DNA of 64,000 nt, from contig SCRN01000033.1 of assembly GCA_004322045.1 (NCBI GenBank), forward strand, positions 1 through 64,000, written 5' to 3'. The stretch comes from Paraburkholderia sp. (GTDB lineage Bacteria > Pseudomonadota > Gammaproteobacteria > Burkholderiales > Burkholderiaceae). The notes below the pieces were generated by a model. The model did no database searches. It was not told where the DNA came from and was given only the letters and a program-made list of their open reading frames with translations. Each line of letters opens with the position of its first letter. The first letter of the stretch is position 1. Below, piece by piece: positions 50,881-61,227 of the stretch. Both the position numbers and the translations under genes were made by a program.

Positions 50881-51513
50881 ATGAATCAATTGAAAATCAA
50901 AAGAGACCCTGAAGGAACCCGGCGCCGGATTCTGCTCGCCGCTGCCGAAGAGTTCGCAAATGGTGGTTTGTCCGGCGCGCGCGTCGATCAGATCGCCCGG
51001 CGCGCGGAGACGAACGAGCGCATGCTCTATTACTACTTCGGCAGCAAAGAGCAGCTTTTCACGGCGGTACTCGAGCACGCTTTCAGCGCATTGACCGAGG
51101 CGGAAAAGACGCTCGATCTAAACGGCATTGCGCCGATCGAAGCCATTACGCGGCTCGCCCATTTCGTCTGGGACTACTACCGCGATCATCCGGATTTGCT
51201 GCGTCTCATCAACAACGAAAACCTGCACGAGGCCCGGTATCTTCAGAAGTCGACGCGCATTCGCGAGATGATTTCGCCCATGGTGGCCACGCTTTCTTCG
51301 ATTCTCGACCGGGGCCAGCGCGCCGGGCTGTTTCGTGCAAATGTCGATCCGTTGCGATTCTACGTTGCGCTTTCGGGGCTCGGCTACTACAGCGTATCGA
51401 ATCGATTCACGCTCGAAGCCACGCTGGGCCGCGATTTCAGCGCACCTGCCGAGCGCGGTGAGGTGGTGCGGATGAATACCGAATTGCTGCTCGCGTATCT
51501 GATGCGCAAATAA
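50881..51513 (+). CDS. TetR-family transcriptional regulator
   Basis: This 210-residue regulator has an N-terminal TetR helix-turn-helix (about 14-60: RRRILLAAAEEFANGGLSGARVDQIARRAETNERMLYYYFGSKEQLF) and a C-terminal ligand domain of the TetR_C type with YYRDHPDLLRLINNENLHEARYL. It is convergent with phaZ and divergent from rsxB, so its targets are not evident from position. The ligand is unknown. Confidence 0.92.
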   Translation: MNQLKIKRDPEGTRRRILLAAAEEFANGGLSGARVDQIARRAETNERMLYYYFGSKEQLFTAVLEHAFSALTEAEKTLDLNGIAPIEAITRLAHFVWDYYRDHPDLLRLINNENLHEARYLQKSTRIREMISPMVATLSSILDRGQRAGLFRANVDPLRFYVALSGLGYYSVSNRFTLEATLGRDFSAPAERGEVVRMNTELLLAYLMRK

Positions 51514-51547
51514 AATAGCGGGCGCCGCCGCGTGGCAGCGCCTGCGA

Positions 51548-52825
51548 TCAGGCTTCGACGGGCTCGCGCGTGCGCTTCGTTTCCCGATTGTGCGAGAGGA
51601 TAAAGTCGCGCAATTGCGGGTAGATGATCGTGCGCCAGCGGCGGCCCGAGAAAATGCCGTAATGGCCGCATTTTTCCGCGGTGAAGTGGTGTTTGTGCTT
51701 CTCCGGGATGCCGGTGCATAGGTCGTGCGCCGCGAGCGTTTGGCCGCAGCCCGATATGTCGTCGAGCTCGCCTTCGATCGTGAACAGCGCCGTCGTCTTG
51801 ATGTCCTGCGGCCGCACGGCTTCGCCGCCCACCACCCACGTGCCTTCGGCAAGACGAAACTCTTGGAACACGATGCGGATGGTATCGAGGTAATACTCCG
51901 CGGCCATGTCGAGCACTGCGTTGTATTCGTCGTAGAAGCGGCGGTGTGCTTCGGCGTCGTCTTCATCGCCGCGCAGCAGGCTCTGATAGAAATCCCAATG
52001 CGATGCCGCGTGCCGTTCGGGGTTCATGGCGACGAAGCCCGAATGCTGCAAAAAGCCCGGGTACACATGACGGCCCACGCCCGGGTAGTTCGGCGGCACC
52101 GTATGAATCACGTTGTTCTCGAACCAGGAATACGAGCGCTGCATCGCGAGCGAGTTGACCGATGTGGGGCTGCGCCGCGCGTTGATCGGGCCGCCCATCA
52201 TCGTCATCGTGCGGGGGGTGTCCTCGCCGCGGCTGGCCAGCAACGAAATGGCGGCAAGCACAGGCACCGTCGGCTGGCAGACCGACAGCACATGCAGATT
52301 CTTGGCGCCGATGTGGCGAATGAATTCCTGGATGTAGGCGACGTAGTCGTCGAGATGGAACGGGCCATCCTCGAGCGGGACCATGCGCGCGTCCATCCAG
52401 TCGGTGATGTAGACCTTATGATCCTGCAACAGCGTGCGCACGGTGTCGCGCAGCAGCGTGGAATGGTGACCGGATAGCGGTGCGCAGACGAGCACGACCG
52501 GCTCGTCCTTCAATTGCGCCACGGCCTCGCTGTCGTCGGCGAAACGCTTGAAGCGCAGCAGGCGGCAAAACGGCTTTTCGATGATCGTTTGTTCGATGAT
52601 CGGAATGTTATGGCCGTCTTTGACGATTTGATGAATATTGAATTCGGGCTTTTCGTAATCTTTGCCGAGGCGGTAAAGCAGTTCATATCCAGCCGAAAGG
52701 CGCGTTGCTCCAGGCACATAGGCGAAGGGACTGGCGGGATTGGCGAAGGATTTCGAAGCGGCCTGTGCCCAGGCTGTCAACGGATTCAAGAGCGCGCGCT
52801 GAAACTCGTAAAACTGGTAAAGCAT
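51548..52825 (-). CDS. phaZ: Intracellular poly(3-hydroxybutyrate) depolymerase
   Basis: This 425-residue protein matches PhaZa1-type intracellular depolymerases: MLYQFYEFQRALLNPLTAWA at the start, the nucleophile motif SVCQP with Cys183 in place of the usual lipase Ser, YITDWMDARMVP, HRRFYDEYNAVLDM and a C-terminal GHYGIFSGRRWR with the catalytic His. It degrades PHB granules to release 3-hydroxybutyrate during carbon starvation, so the host probably stores PHB. It stands alone with a 388-bp upstream region. Confidence 0.96.
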   Translation of the reverse strand: MLYQFYEFQRALLNPLTAWAQAASKSFANPASPFAYVPGATRLSAGYELLYRLGKDYEKPEFNIHQIVKDGHNIPIIEQTIIEKPFCRLLRFKRFADDSEAVAQLKDEPVVLVCAPLSGHHSTLLRDTVRTLLQDHKVYITDWMDARMVPLEDGPFHLDDYVAYIQEFIRHIGAKNLHVLSVCQPTVPVLAAISLLASRGEDTPRTMTMMGGPINARRSPTSVNSLAMQRSYSWFENNVIHTVPPNYPGVGRHVYPGFLQHSGFVAMNPERHAASHWDFYQSLLRGDEDDAEAHRRFYDEYNAVLDMAAEYYLDTIRIVFQEFRLAEGTWVVGGEAVRPQDIKTTALFTIEGELDDISGCGQTLAAHDLCTGIPEKHKHHFTAEKCGHYGIFSGRRWRTIIYPQLRDFILSHNRETKRTREPVEA

Positions 52826-53213
52826 GGTGTGGGGCTCCCGTGGGGTAGGAACGGGGCAAAAAATATGCGGCGCTTTGCGTCGCGGCTGGACCTTGAACGG
52901 ATGCTCGTGGCGGCGTTACTTCTTTGATGATAAAGGAGAAACAACCTTAGGTGCAACGCAGCAATCGGCTCGCCCGGCGGGTGTTTTCCCCGATACGCCA
53001 CGGCCGCTGCCTTGCCGAGATAGGCGCGCGCGCCCAAGGTGTCGCGGCGCCCATGCCAGGCAAGCGTCGGCCGCTCGCCGCCCCAAGTTGGGGCATAAAG
53101 GGCGGCCGCTCCGTTCCCTGTCGCAAACATGCGTTGCCGGTTGTTTTCTTGCACTTGGTTTCTTGCGCTTACCCCGGCCATGCGCCTTGGCAAGCCGCCA
53201 TCGGCATGCCCGC
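52826..53213. other. Gap of 388 bp upstream of phaZ
   Basis: This should carry the phaZ promoter. A small symmetric element CCCCAAGTTGGGG (53082-53094) is visible. No gene or terminator for the GH15 side is convincing. Confidence 0.4.
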
Positions 53214-55064
53214 CTAGAGCACTCCTTCCCCGAAGGCAGGCTTTGCGTCGCCTGCCGAGTGGGGCGGGTGGCCCGTCGCGTGCGCGATCGCTTCCTCGTG
53301 CCGCATGAGGTTCAAGCCGGTATGGACGAGCGCCACATGCGAAAACGCTTGCGGAAAATTCCCGGTGAAGCGCTTCGTCCGCGGGTCGAACTCTTCGGAC
53401 AGCAGGCCGACATCGTTGACGAGCCCCACCAGACGCTCGTACATCGTGTGCGCTTCATCCAGGCGCCCTTGCAGCGCGAGATTGTCGACCAGCCAAAAGT
53501 TGCAGGCGAGGAACGTTCCTTCACCGGGCGGCAATCCGTCGTCGACCTTGTGGGTGTGATAACGGCGCACGAAGCCCTCGAACACCAATTCTTGCTCGAT
53601 CGCGGCCACCGTCGAGGCGATGCGCGGATCGGCTGGCGGCAAAAAGCCGAGCAACGGCATCAAGAGCAGGCTCGCATCGAGCGCATCGCCGCCATATTCC
53701 TGAGTGAACGTGCGGCGCGCTTCATTCCAGCCCTTCTCGCAGACATCGGCGTGTATCCGCTCGCGCAGCGCGCGCCATTCGGCGATTGGTCCGGACAGCG
53801 CGAATTTCTCGGCGGAACGAATGGCGCGATCGAAGGCGACCCACGCCATGACCTTCGAGAAGGTGAACTGCCTCGGGCCGCTGCGCACTTCCCATAGCCC
53901 TTCGTCGGGTTCGGCCCAGATCGTCGCCAAGTGCTCCAGCATGACGCATTGGAGCGACCAGACGGCTTCATCGGCATGCAGCCCGCCCACGCGCGCCAGG
54001 TGGAGCGCGTTCATGACTTCGCCGTAGACATCGAGTTGGAGCTGGCCCACCGCCTTGTTGCCGATGCGCACCGGCCGAGCGCCTTCGTAGCCGGGCAGCC
54101 AGGGCAGGTCCATTTCGGGCACGCGCCGCTCCCCGGCCACGCCGTAGAGGATCTGCGCCTGCGCCGGCGAGCCGGCGAGCGCGCGCTCGAGCCAAATTCG
54201 CCAAGCACGGGCTTCGTCGTAGAAACCGCAGCGCATGAGGGCAAGCAGCGTAATCGTCGCGTCGCGCAGCCAACAGAATCGGTAGTCCCAGTTGCGCGAG
54301 CCGCCCAGCCGCTCCGGCAGAGAGGTGGTGGGCGCGGCCACGATGCCCCCGGTCGGTTCGTAAGCAAGCGCTTTGAGCGTGATCAGCGAACGACGGATCG
54401 GCTCCGCATAGCGCCCGGTGACACGGCATTGGGCGATCCACTCGCGCCAATGTCGCTCGGTGTGTTCGAGCGCGGCAAACGGCTCCTTCGCCGCGGGCGC
54501 GCGTTCGTGCGATGGCGAGTAGGCCAATACGAACGGAATGCGTTCTCCTTCGGAAACGGTGAATTCGGCCACGGTGTGCATGTTCTCGCCGCGCAGTTGA
54601 ACCGGCGTGCGTAGCACCACGGTGTCGGGACCCACCACGGCTTTGATGCCGTGGCCGTGGGAGAGGCGCGTGACCCACGGCACCGATAGGCCATAGTCGA
54701 AACGCAGCGTCAGCTTCATGGACATCGGCACCGTGCCGCGCTTGCCTTCCACGATCCGAACGAGCTGCGAGCCGCCGTTGCCCGGAGGCATGAAGTCGAT
54801 GACGGTGACTGCGCCCTCGGCGGTTTCATGATCGGTTTCGAGGATGAGCGTGCCGTCGCGATAGCGGCGCGTGCGGGTGACGGGGCCGTCGACGGCGGGC
54901 GCGAGGCGCCACGAACCGTGCTCGTCTGAGCCGAGCAGGGCGGCGAAACATGCGCCCGAGTCGAACCGCGGCCAACAGAGCCAGTCGACCGATCCTTCAT
55001 GCGAGATGAGTGCGGCCGTTTTGCCGTCGCCGACGAGTGCGTAGTTTTCGATATGGGCGGGCAT
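53214..55064 (-). CDS. Glycoside hydrolase family 15 protein (glucoamylase/trehalase-like)
   Basis: This 616-residue cytoplasmic protein has the two-domain GH15 layout: an N-terminal beta domain (1-230) starting IENYALVGDGKTAALISHEGSVDWLCWPRFDS and an alpha/alpha-barrel catalytic domain with RNWDYRFCWLRDAT and LLMPLLGFLPPADPR. The family includes bacterial trehalases and glucoamylases that hydrolyse alpha-glucosidic bonds; which substrate is used here cannot be decided. It has no signal peptide, favouring an internal substrate such as trehalose or glycogen fragments. Confidence 0.94.
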   Translation of the reverse strand: MPAHIENYALVGDGKTAALISHEGSVDWLCWPRFDSGACFAALLGSDEHGSWRLAPAVDGPVTRTRRYRDGTLILETDHETAEGAVTVIDFMPPGNGGSQLVRIVEGKRGTVPMSMKLTLRFDYGLSVPWVTRLSHGHGIKAVVGPDTVVLRTPVQLRGENMHTVAEFTVSEGERIPFVLAYSPSHERAPAAKEPFAALEHTERHWREWIAQCRVTGRYAEPIRRSLITLKALAYEPTGGIVAAPTTSLPERLGGSRNWDYRFCWLRDATITLLALMRCGFYDEARAWRIWLERALAGSPAQAQILYGVAGERRVPEMDLPWLPGYEGARPVRIGNKAVGQLQLDVYGEVMNALHLARVGGLHADEAVWSLQCVMLEHLATIWAEPDEGLWEVRSGPRQFTFSKVMAWVAFDRAIRSAEKFALSGPIAEWRALRERIHADVCEKGWNEARRTFTQEYGGDALDASLLLMPLLGFLPPADPRIASTVAAIEQELVFEGFVRRYHTHKVDDGLPPGEGTFLACNFWLVDNLALQGRLDEAHTMYERLVGLVNDVGLLSEEFDPRTKRFTGNFPQAFSHVALVHTGLNLMRHEEAIAHATGHPPHSAGDAKPAFGEGVL

Positions 55065-55350
55065 GGTGTGGACATTCTCCTGCTGTTTCGCGACAACGCC
55101 CAGCCGAATGCGGTACGCAATACCCGTGCGGGAAGACGTTTGCGTGTGAGCGCGAGCAAAGATTACGCCTTGCCGTTCGCGCTCGCACTGGAAACGGTTT
55201 TTGCGTTGCCACGGCGCAAATTCGCTGGCTACAATCTGGCTTCGGGGATTCCGGCCGCGCGCTCAATACAACAATCCATGCATCCCAGCGTGCCGCGCAC
55301 TCGGCCATCATCGCGCCTGTCATCCAACACTCGAAGCGAGAACTGACGCC

Positions 55351-55596
55351 ATGCTGAATCCGTCGAAGGTCGACTGCATCACGATTCTCTCCGCCGCCCG
55401 CGAGGTGGGCGAGGACGCCTTGCTCCACCTCGATCCGCGCACGCTCGGTCTCACGCGCAACGGCATGGAAACGGCCGCCGCGTTCCTGATCGAGCGCGCC
55501 TGCTTCAAGCGGCATCACAACGGCAACGGCCAATACGCCGTGGGCGGTCTGTCGCTGCAAGGCGAGCTGCGGCTCGATCAACTTGCAAATGGTTGA
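55351..55596 (+). CDS. Small conserved hypothetical protein
   Basis: This 81-residue soluble protein starts MLNPSKVDCITILSAAREVGEDALLHLDPRTLGLTRNGMETAAAF and ends with a Gly/His-rich GQYAVGGLSLQGELRLDQLANG. I do not recognise the family. It has no signal peptide or membrane segment. It lies alone between the divergent GH15 gene and the convergent ftsK. Good codon character and a family-like compact fold make it probably real. Confidence 0.6.
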   Translation: MLNPSKVDCITILSAAREVGEDALLHLDPRTLGLTRNGMETAAAFLIERACFKRHHNGNGQYAVGGLSLQGELRLDQLANG

Positions 55597-55714
55597 GCGC
55601 GCGGTTGAGCGCGCGCGGTCGTACGAGTTCACAGATCCGGCCGGTTAATTCTTGCAACCGTTGCGCAGCTTTTACTCACGCTGCTTGTTGCGATCGTCGT
55701 CGGGCCTGTCGCCG

Positions 55715-58700
55715 CTATTCCGCGTTTGACGGCGCGAGCACCTCACGGCTGCCGTTGATGCCCATCGCGGAAACAAGCCCCGCGGCTTCCATTTGCTCGA
55801 CCAAGCGCGCCGCGCGGTTGTAGCCGATCCGCAGTTGCCGCTGCACGGCGGAGATCGAAGCCCGGCGCGTGCGCACGACGAAGGCAACGGCTTCGTCGTA
55901 CAGCGGATCGGCTTCTGCATCGGGCGTATCGCCGAACAAGTCTTGCGGGGCGCCATCGGTCGCCGGGCCATCGAGAATGCCTTCCTCGTACTCCGGCTCG
56001 CCGAACTGCTTCAAGTGTTCGACGACGCGATGCACTTCCTCGTCTGCCACGAACGCGCCGTGCACGCGCTGCGGATAGCCGGTGCCCGGCGGCAGGAACA
56101 ACATGTCGCCTTGGCCCAGCAGCGATTCGGCGCCCATCTGGTCGAGAATCGTGCGCGAATCGATCTTCGACGAGACCTGGAACGCTACGCGGGTCGGAAT
56201 GTTCGCTTTGATGAGCCCCGTGATGACGTCGACCGACGGACGCTGCGTCGCAAGGATCAAATGGATGCCGGCTGCGCGCGCTTTCTGTGCGAGCCTTGCG
56301 ATGAGTTCCTCGATCTTCTTGCCGGCGACCATCATCAGATCGGCCAGCTCGTCGATGACGACGACGATCATCGGCAGCGGCGAGAGCGGTTCGGGCGCTT
56401 CGGGCGTCAATGAAAACGGGTTGCCGATCTTCTTGCCCGCGGCTTGCGCGTCGCGCAGCTTTTGATTGAAACCTGCGAGGTTGCGCACGCCGACCGCCGA
56501 CATGAGCCGATAGCGTTTTTCCATTTCGCCCACACACCAGTTCAGCGCATTCGCGGCGAGCTTCATGTCCGTGACGACGGGCGCGAGCAGATGCGGAATG
56601 CCCTCGTAGACCGACAGCTCGAGCATCTTCGGGTCGATCATGATGAGCCGCACTTCCTCGGGCGTCGCCTTGTACAACAGCGAGACGATCATCGCGTTGA
56701 TCGCCACGGACTTGCCCGAACCGGTCGTGCCCGCCACCAGCATGTGCGGCGCTTTCGCGAGGTCGGTCACGATCGGGTGGCCGGTGATGTCCTTGCCCAT
56801 CGCGAGCGTGAGCTTGGAGGCCGAACCCCGATAGGACGGGGCGTCGAGGATTTCCGACAGGCTGATCGTTTGCCGCTTCGCGTTGGGCAATTCCAAGCCC
56901 ATGCAGGTCTTGCCGGGAATCGTCTCGACCACGCGGATCGAAGTGAGGCCAAGCCCGCGCGACAAGTCTTTCATCAAGCCGACGATCTGGCTGCCGCGCA
57001 CACCGAGCGCGGGCTCGATTTCGAAGCGCGTAATGACGGGACCCGCCGACGCGCCGACGACCGCGACCGGCACTTTGAATTCCTGCAAGCGCTGCTCGAT
57101 GAGCTGGCCGGTTTGCGCGAGGAGCTCAGCCGGGATCTCCTCGGCTTGCGTCGATGCCGGGTCGAGCAAGTCGAGCGTCGGCAGTTCGATGGCGGACGCC
57201 GCCGGGGCGTGGAACGTGAACTCCGGGCCGGTGTGGCCGCGCAACGGCGGGCGCGGGTCGGGTTCCGAGGCAGGCGGTTCGAGCGTCGCTGGCGTCGAAG
57301 GCGAGGACATCGGGGCCGGGGGTGTCATAGCCGAAGGTGTCGGAGCCGAGGGTGTCGGAGCGAGAGGCGTCGACACAGATGCAGGCGCATCGGCCTTCGG
57401 CGACGAAGCGAGTTCGATCAGCACCGGCGCGCTCGGTGCTGGCTCGACGCCCCCGGCTGGCGCGGTCGGCGCAGTGGGCGACGATGCGGGCGCGGTTATC
57501 GGCGTGGTTATCGGCGTGTCAATCGGCGCAGAAGAGGCCTGAGCGACCGGCTGACTCACCGTCTCGCTCACTGCCGCGGGGCCAGCCGACGCTGGCGGCA
57601 AGTCGCGATGATCAGAGGGCGTTGCACTCGCTGGCGATATTGCGCCGTCCGTTGCTTCGGGCGGCGTTCCCGTCTCCGTCCCGGCGTCCGCTGCGGGCGA
57701 TCGCGCGGCGGCAGCAGGTGCGGTGCCGCGGCGCGCAAGGCTCGAGCTCGCAAGTGCCGTCCACTGGGCAGCATTGGCTTCGATTGCGCGCAGCGTTTCC
57801 AGCACGCCCGGGGAAGGCGCGTCCGCGGGGGATCCCGTGGCTCCAGTCTCGGTTGCCGAGCGCTGCACCTGCACGATCTGGGGCCGTGCGGTGGGCCCAG
57901 CAGATCCGGCAGGAGCGGGCGCGGCTGGCTGGCTGCCTGGCCGGTTCGACGGCGCGGGCGCAGCCGACGAAGCCGGCGTGATCTGCGATGCCTGCGCCGA
58001 GCGCCGGCTTGCGTCTGCTGCCACCCCTGCGGTACCCGTGGGACGCCGCTGCGCTTGTGCGACACGGGCCCTAGCGGCTTGTGCTGATGCGTCGTAGGTC
58101 CGCGGCCGCACGATGGGCGAGTTCGCTACGCGCGATGTGCCCGATGCGATCGGCGCAGGCGGCTTCTGGCGCGCTCCGTGGACGGAATCGCCCGCGGGAA
58201 ACCCTTTGCTTGCCGGCGCGCTCCGGCTTGGCGTCACCGGCTCGAACCGGTTGGCGCTCGAGGCGCGCGCCGCGTGCTGGCCTGACCTTGCCGCCTGCCC
58301 GGCGCGGGCCGTCGCGGGCGGCTGCCAGACCGTGGGCCGGGCATATCGCCCTGTCGACTTGGGCGCCATGACGTTGGTCGTGCTCATGCGCACGGCCGTG
58401 TTCGGGCCGCGCGTCGCGCGCGGCTCTTCTTCGCGCGCACTGGTCGCGGCACGGGATGCAGGGCGGGAGCGCAGGTTCAATCCTAAGCCGAAGGCCCGAT
58501 CGGCCCAGCGCAGCACATCGCGCCAGCGGAAACCGATCAGCCAAGGCAGTGACACCAACAGCAACGCAAGCGGCGCGAAGAAAGCGCCGCGCCCGAGCAC
58601 ACGGGTGGTGGCGGCGAGCAACGCGTGCCCCAGCGCATTGCCGGTGTGAGGCGCAAGCACGGCTTCCAGCGTTCCACTGCCGGCCAGCACCCCGGCAAAG

Positions 58701-58840
58701 CCGAGCCAAAGCCGGATCGTGCCGCGCCCGCGTGCGTCGGGTTCGCGTGAGAAGGCCGCCATTGCTAGACGCAAAGCGAGCGGGACGAACCAAATGGCCG
58801 AGACGCCGAACCAGCCGAAAACTACCGTATGCATACTCAA
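55715..58840 (-). CDS. ftsK: DNA translocase FtsK
   Basis: This 1041-residue protein has an N-terminal membrane region (about 1-110) with three or four hydrophobic helices and a long Pro/Ala/Thr-rich linker (about 125-560). The RecA-like motor follows (about 600-960) with Walker [14 protein letters not shown] and Walker [14 protein letters not shown], ending in a winged-helix gamma domain that reads KOPS ([28 protein letters not shown]). It pumps chromosomal DNA at the septum and activates XerCD. The linker is far longer than average, and the membrane domain looks shorter than in E. coli. Burkholderiales often carry two FtsK paralogues; this may be the second. Confidence 0.95.
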   Translation of the reverse strand: MSMHTVVFGWFGVSAIWFVPLALRLAMAAFSREPDARGRGTIRLWLGFAGVLAGSGTLEAVLAPHTGNALGHALLAATTRVLGRGAFFAPLALLLVSLPWLIGFRWRDVLRWADRAFGLGLNLRSRPASRAATSAREEEPRATRGPNTAVRMSTTNVMAPKSTGRYARPTVWQPPATARAGQAARSGQHAARASSANRFEPVTPSRSAPASKGFPAGDSVHGARQKPPAPIASGTSRVANSPIVRPRTYDASAQAARARVAQAQRRPTGTAGVAADASRRSAQASQITPASSAAPAPSNRPGSQPAAPAPAGSAGPTARPQIVQVQRSATETGATGSPADAPSPGVLETLRAIEANAAQWTALASSSLARRGTAPAAAARSPAADAGTETGTPPEATDGAISPASATPSDHRDLPPASAGPAAVSETVSQPVAQASSAPIDTPITTPITAPASSPTAPTAPAGGVEPAPSAPVLIELASSPKADAPASVSTPLAPTPSAPTPSAMTPPAPMSSPSTPATLEPPASEPDPRPPLRGHTGPEFTFHAPAASAIELPTLDLLDPASTQAEEIPAELLAQTGQLIEQRLQEFKVPVAVVGASAGPVITRFEIEPALGVRGSQIVGLMKDLSRGLGLTSIRVVETIPGKTCMGLELPNAKRQTISLSEILDAPSYRGSASKLTLAMGKDITGHPIVTDLAKAPHMLVAGTTGSGKSVAINAMIVSLLYKATPEEVRLIMIDPKMLELSVYEGIPHLLAPVVTDMKLAANALNWCVGEMEKRYRLMSAVGVRNLAGFNQKLRDAQAAGKKIGNPFSLTPEAPEPLSPLPMIVVVIDELADLMMVAGKKIEELIARLAQKARAAGIHLILATQRPSVDVITGLIKANIPTRVAFQVSSKIDSRTILDQMGAESLLGQGDMLFLPPGTGYPQRVHGAFVADEEVHRVVEHLKQFGEPEYEEGILDGPATDGAPQDLFGDTPDAEADPLYDEAVAFVVRTRRASISAVQRQLRIGYNRAARLVEQMEAAGLVSAMGINGSREVLAPSNAE

Positions 58841-58874
58841 GGGTGAAACCTTCGAGGCGGTTGCGCGGCGCGCA

Positions 58875-59429
58875 TCATCGAGTGTCGCGAACGAAGGTCA
58901 GCGTAAGCCCTGTCGTAGCGATGATCCGCATTTCCTGCGGCGGTCGCATTTGCACGAGCGTGGCGCTCGTGTGTTGGAGCGCATCGAGGTACGCGCGCTC
59001 GATGCGCTCGGTCGCGGCGCCGCAGGCTTTGCGCGTCGTCGCGAACTCGTCGAACGTCAATTTCCCGCTCGTCAGCTCGTATGCAGCCGAAAACCGGTTG
59101 CAGCCCGCAAAGCCGCTCGCGCGGCGCTGGCCGGAATGCGTGTCGAGCGTCAGCGTGGGCGCCGCCGTTTTATCGGCCGGCACGTCGAACGCCGAGCTGC
59201 CATCGCTCGTTTGGGCGCGCTCGAGCACCCAGCTCGTGTCGTCGAGCAACTGCACGGCGGCGGGATTGAGCGGATTGCTGGGGCCTGCCGCGGAGTCGGG
59301 ATGGGTCGGGATCGCGCAGCCGGCTACGAGCAGGCAAGCGGCGAGCGTGAGCATCGCCGCAAATGTGCCGGCGCACGACGGCAAAGCGCGCTGGGACATC
59401 CGCAACGGCGCGTTGAATGGATTCGACAT
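58875..59429 (-). CDS. META/HslJ-domain lipoprotein
   Basis: This 184-residue protein has a signal sequence and lipobox LVAGC at about 35-39. A META domain follows: [40 protein letters not shown] (the FxGCNR signature), and a C-terminal [24 protein letters not shown]. HslJ-type proteins are envelope stress proteins linked to heat and novobiocin resistance. ATG 59429 is chosen for a usable signal peptide; ATG 59399 is an alternative. Confidence 0.9.
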   Translation of the reverse strand: MSNPFNAPLRMSQRALPSCAGTFAAMLTLAACLLVAGCAIPTHPDSAAGPSNPLNPAAVQLLDDTSWVLERAQTSDGSSAFDVPADKTAAPTLTLDTHSGQRRASGFAGCNRFSAAYELTSGKLTFDEFATTRKACGAATERIERAYLDALQHTSATLVQMRPPQEMRIIATTGLTLTFVRDTR

Positions 59430-59617
59430 GGCCCCGAACCTACTGTTTGAACTGGCGAAGGCGTAAGGGTAACGCACTCCCGTTGCGACGCGCGAGTACG
59501 TGAGCGCCCGATACGGTCTGCGGCCATCGGCCGATGCGGCCCGAGACGCACGCAAAAGGGGCCGGGCGCGCATGGTAGCATCGCCCTCTTTCCTTTCATT
59601 CGCATACGGGATACGCC

Positions 59618-60832
59618 ATGCAGATCGGTCAACGGATCGGCACGCCGCTCTCGCCCAGCGCCACGCGCGTGATGCTGCTCGGCGCGGGCGAACTCGGCAA
59701 GGAAGTCATCATCGCGCTGCAGCGGCTGGGTGTCGAAGTCATCGCGGTGGACCGCTACCCGAACGCCCCGGGCCACCAGGTGGCGCACCGCGCTCATACG
59801 ATCGACATGTCCGATCCCGACGCGATCAAAGCGCTCGTGCAAGCAGAGCGGCCGCATCTGATCGTGCCCGAGATCGAGGCGATCGCCACCGATGCGCTCG
59901 TCGACATCGAAGCCCAGGGGCTGGCCGAAGTCATTCCGACGGCGCGCGCGACCCAGTTGACGATGAACCGAGAGGGCATTCGCCGTTTAGCCGCCGAAAC
60001 GCTGAGCCTGCCGACTTCGCCTTACGCGTTCGCCGATTCCCTCGACTCGTTCAAGGCGGCGATCGCACGCATCGGCTACCCCTGCGTGGTCAAGCCCGTG
60101 ATGTCCTCCTCGGGCAAGGGGCAGTCCGTCGTGCGCAGCGATGCCGACGTGGAGCCGGCTTGGCAATATGCGACGGTTGGCGCGCGTGTGAATGTGGGCC
60201 GCGTCATCGTGGAAGGATTCGTCACGTTCGACTATGAGATCACGCTGCTGACCGTGCGCGCCGTCGATCCCGCGAGCGGGACGGTGCAGACATCCTTCTG
60301 CGAGCCGATCGGCCACCTGCAGGTCGACGGCGATTACGTCGAGTCGTGGCAGCCGCAACCCATGTCGCCGGCTGCGCTCGCGCGCGCCAAAGAGATCGCG
60401 GAACGCGTCACGAGCGCGCTCGGCGGCCGGGGCGTCTTCGGCGTCGAACTGTTCGTGCGCGGCGACGAAGTCTGGTTCTCGGAAGTCAGTCCACGCCCGC
60501 ACGATACCGGGCTCGTGACGCTGCGCTCTCAGCGTCTCTCGGAATTCGAATTGCATGCACGCGCAATTTTGGGTTTGCCGGTCGATACTTCGTTGCTCGC
60601 GCCGGGCGCCTCGGCTGTCGTTTACGGCGGCCTCGAACGAGCGGGCATCGCTTTCGAAGGCGTGCGCGAAGCGCTCGCCGTGCCGGGCGCCGACTTGCGC
60701 CTGTTCGGCAAACCCGAGAGCTTCAAGAAGCGGCGCATGGGCGTGGCCGTGGCGACCGGGGCGAACGTGGAGCAAGCCCGCGAGCGCGCACGTACGGCCG
60801 CGGCCGCGGTGCGCCCCGTAGCGGCGGACTAA
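59618..60832 (+). CDS. purT: Formate-dependent phosphoribosylglycinamide formyltransferase (GART 2)
   Basis: This 404-residue ATP-grasp enzyme starts with [35 protein letters not shown] and has [16 protein letters not shown] (ATP-binding), [27 protein letters not shown] and a C-terminal [15 protein letters not shown]. It uses formate and ATP to formylate GAR in purine synthesis, an alternative to PurN. The length matches E. coli PurT (392). The gene is upstream of rhlE on the same strand, with a 395-bp gap. Confidence 0.97.
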   Translation: MQIGQRIGTPLSPSATRVMLLGAGELGKEVIIALQRLGVEVIAVDRYPNAPGHQVAHRAHTIDMSDPDAIKALVQAERPHLIVPEIEAIATDALVDIEAQGLAEVIPTARATQLTMNREGIRRLAAETLSLPTSPYAFADSLDSFKAAIARIGYPCVVKPVMSSSGKGQSVVRSDADVEPAWQYATVGARVNVGRVIVEGFVTFDYEITLLTVRAVDPASGTVQTSFCEPIGHLQVDGDYVESWQPQPMSPAALARAKEIAERVTSALGGRGVFGVELFVRGDEVWFSEVSPRPHDTGLVTLRSQRLSEFELHARAILGLPVDTSLLAPGASAVVYGGLERAGIAFEGVREALAVPGADLRLFGKPESFKKRRMGVAVATGANVEQARERARTAAAAVRPVAAD

Positions 60833-61227
60833 AGCGTTTGCGCGAAGCGGTCGCGCTCGGCGCGGCCGGCATTCGGCCGACAGCAGCGAGCACGGGCGCC
60901 CGCGCCGGTTCGACCAGCACGAGTCGGCACGATTGCGCACGCGTTGGCACGATCCGAAGGGGCGCTGCCGGCCGTCGTACGTGCCGGTTGAAGGCGGGCA
61001 CGGTCCGTGCAACCCTGCGGTGCTACAATACCGGCCTTTCCGGCGGTATATCCGTCGGCTGGAGCCGGCCACGCGCGAAGCGCGGTCCTTGCGGGCGTCC
61101 TCGGCGCGAATGCGCGAGACCTGCGGTGGCTCCGCCTTCACGTCGATCATTCTCGAGCGGCCGTGCGGCCGCTGCCGCGCGCTCGAACGACGCAGCGCCT
61201 AGCGGCGCACTTTTAGCGAACGCCACC
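60833..61227. other. Gap of 395 bp upstream of rhlE
   Basis: No gene is seen. A TACAAT element (61024-61029) is a plausible -10 for rhlE and would give a leader of about 190 bases. A short GC-rich dyad (ATACCGGCC ... GGCGGTAT) lies immediately after it, at the possible transcription start. Long 5' leaders are common on cold-related helicase genes. Confidence 0.4.

Noticed and set aside
56444-58087. 547-codon plus-strand frame
   Set aside because: Antisense shadow of ftsK, made of Arg/Gly repeats caused by the low-complexity linker.
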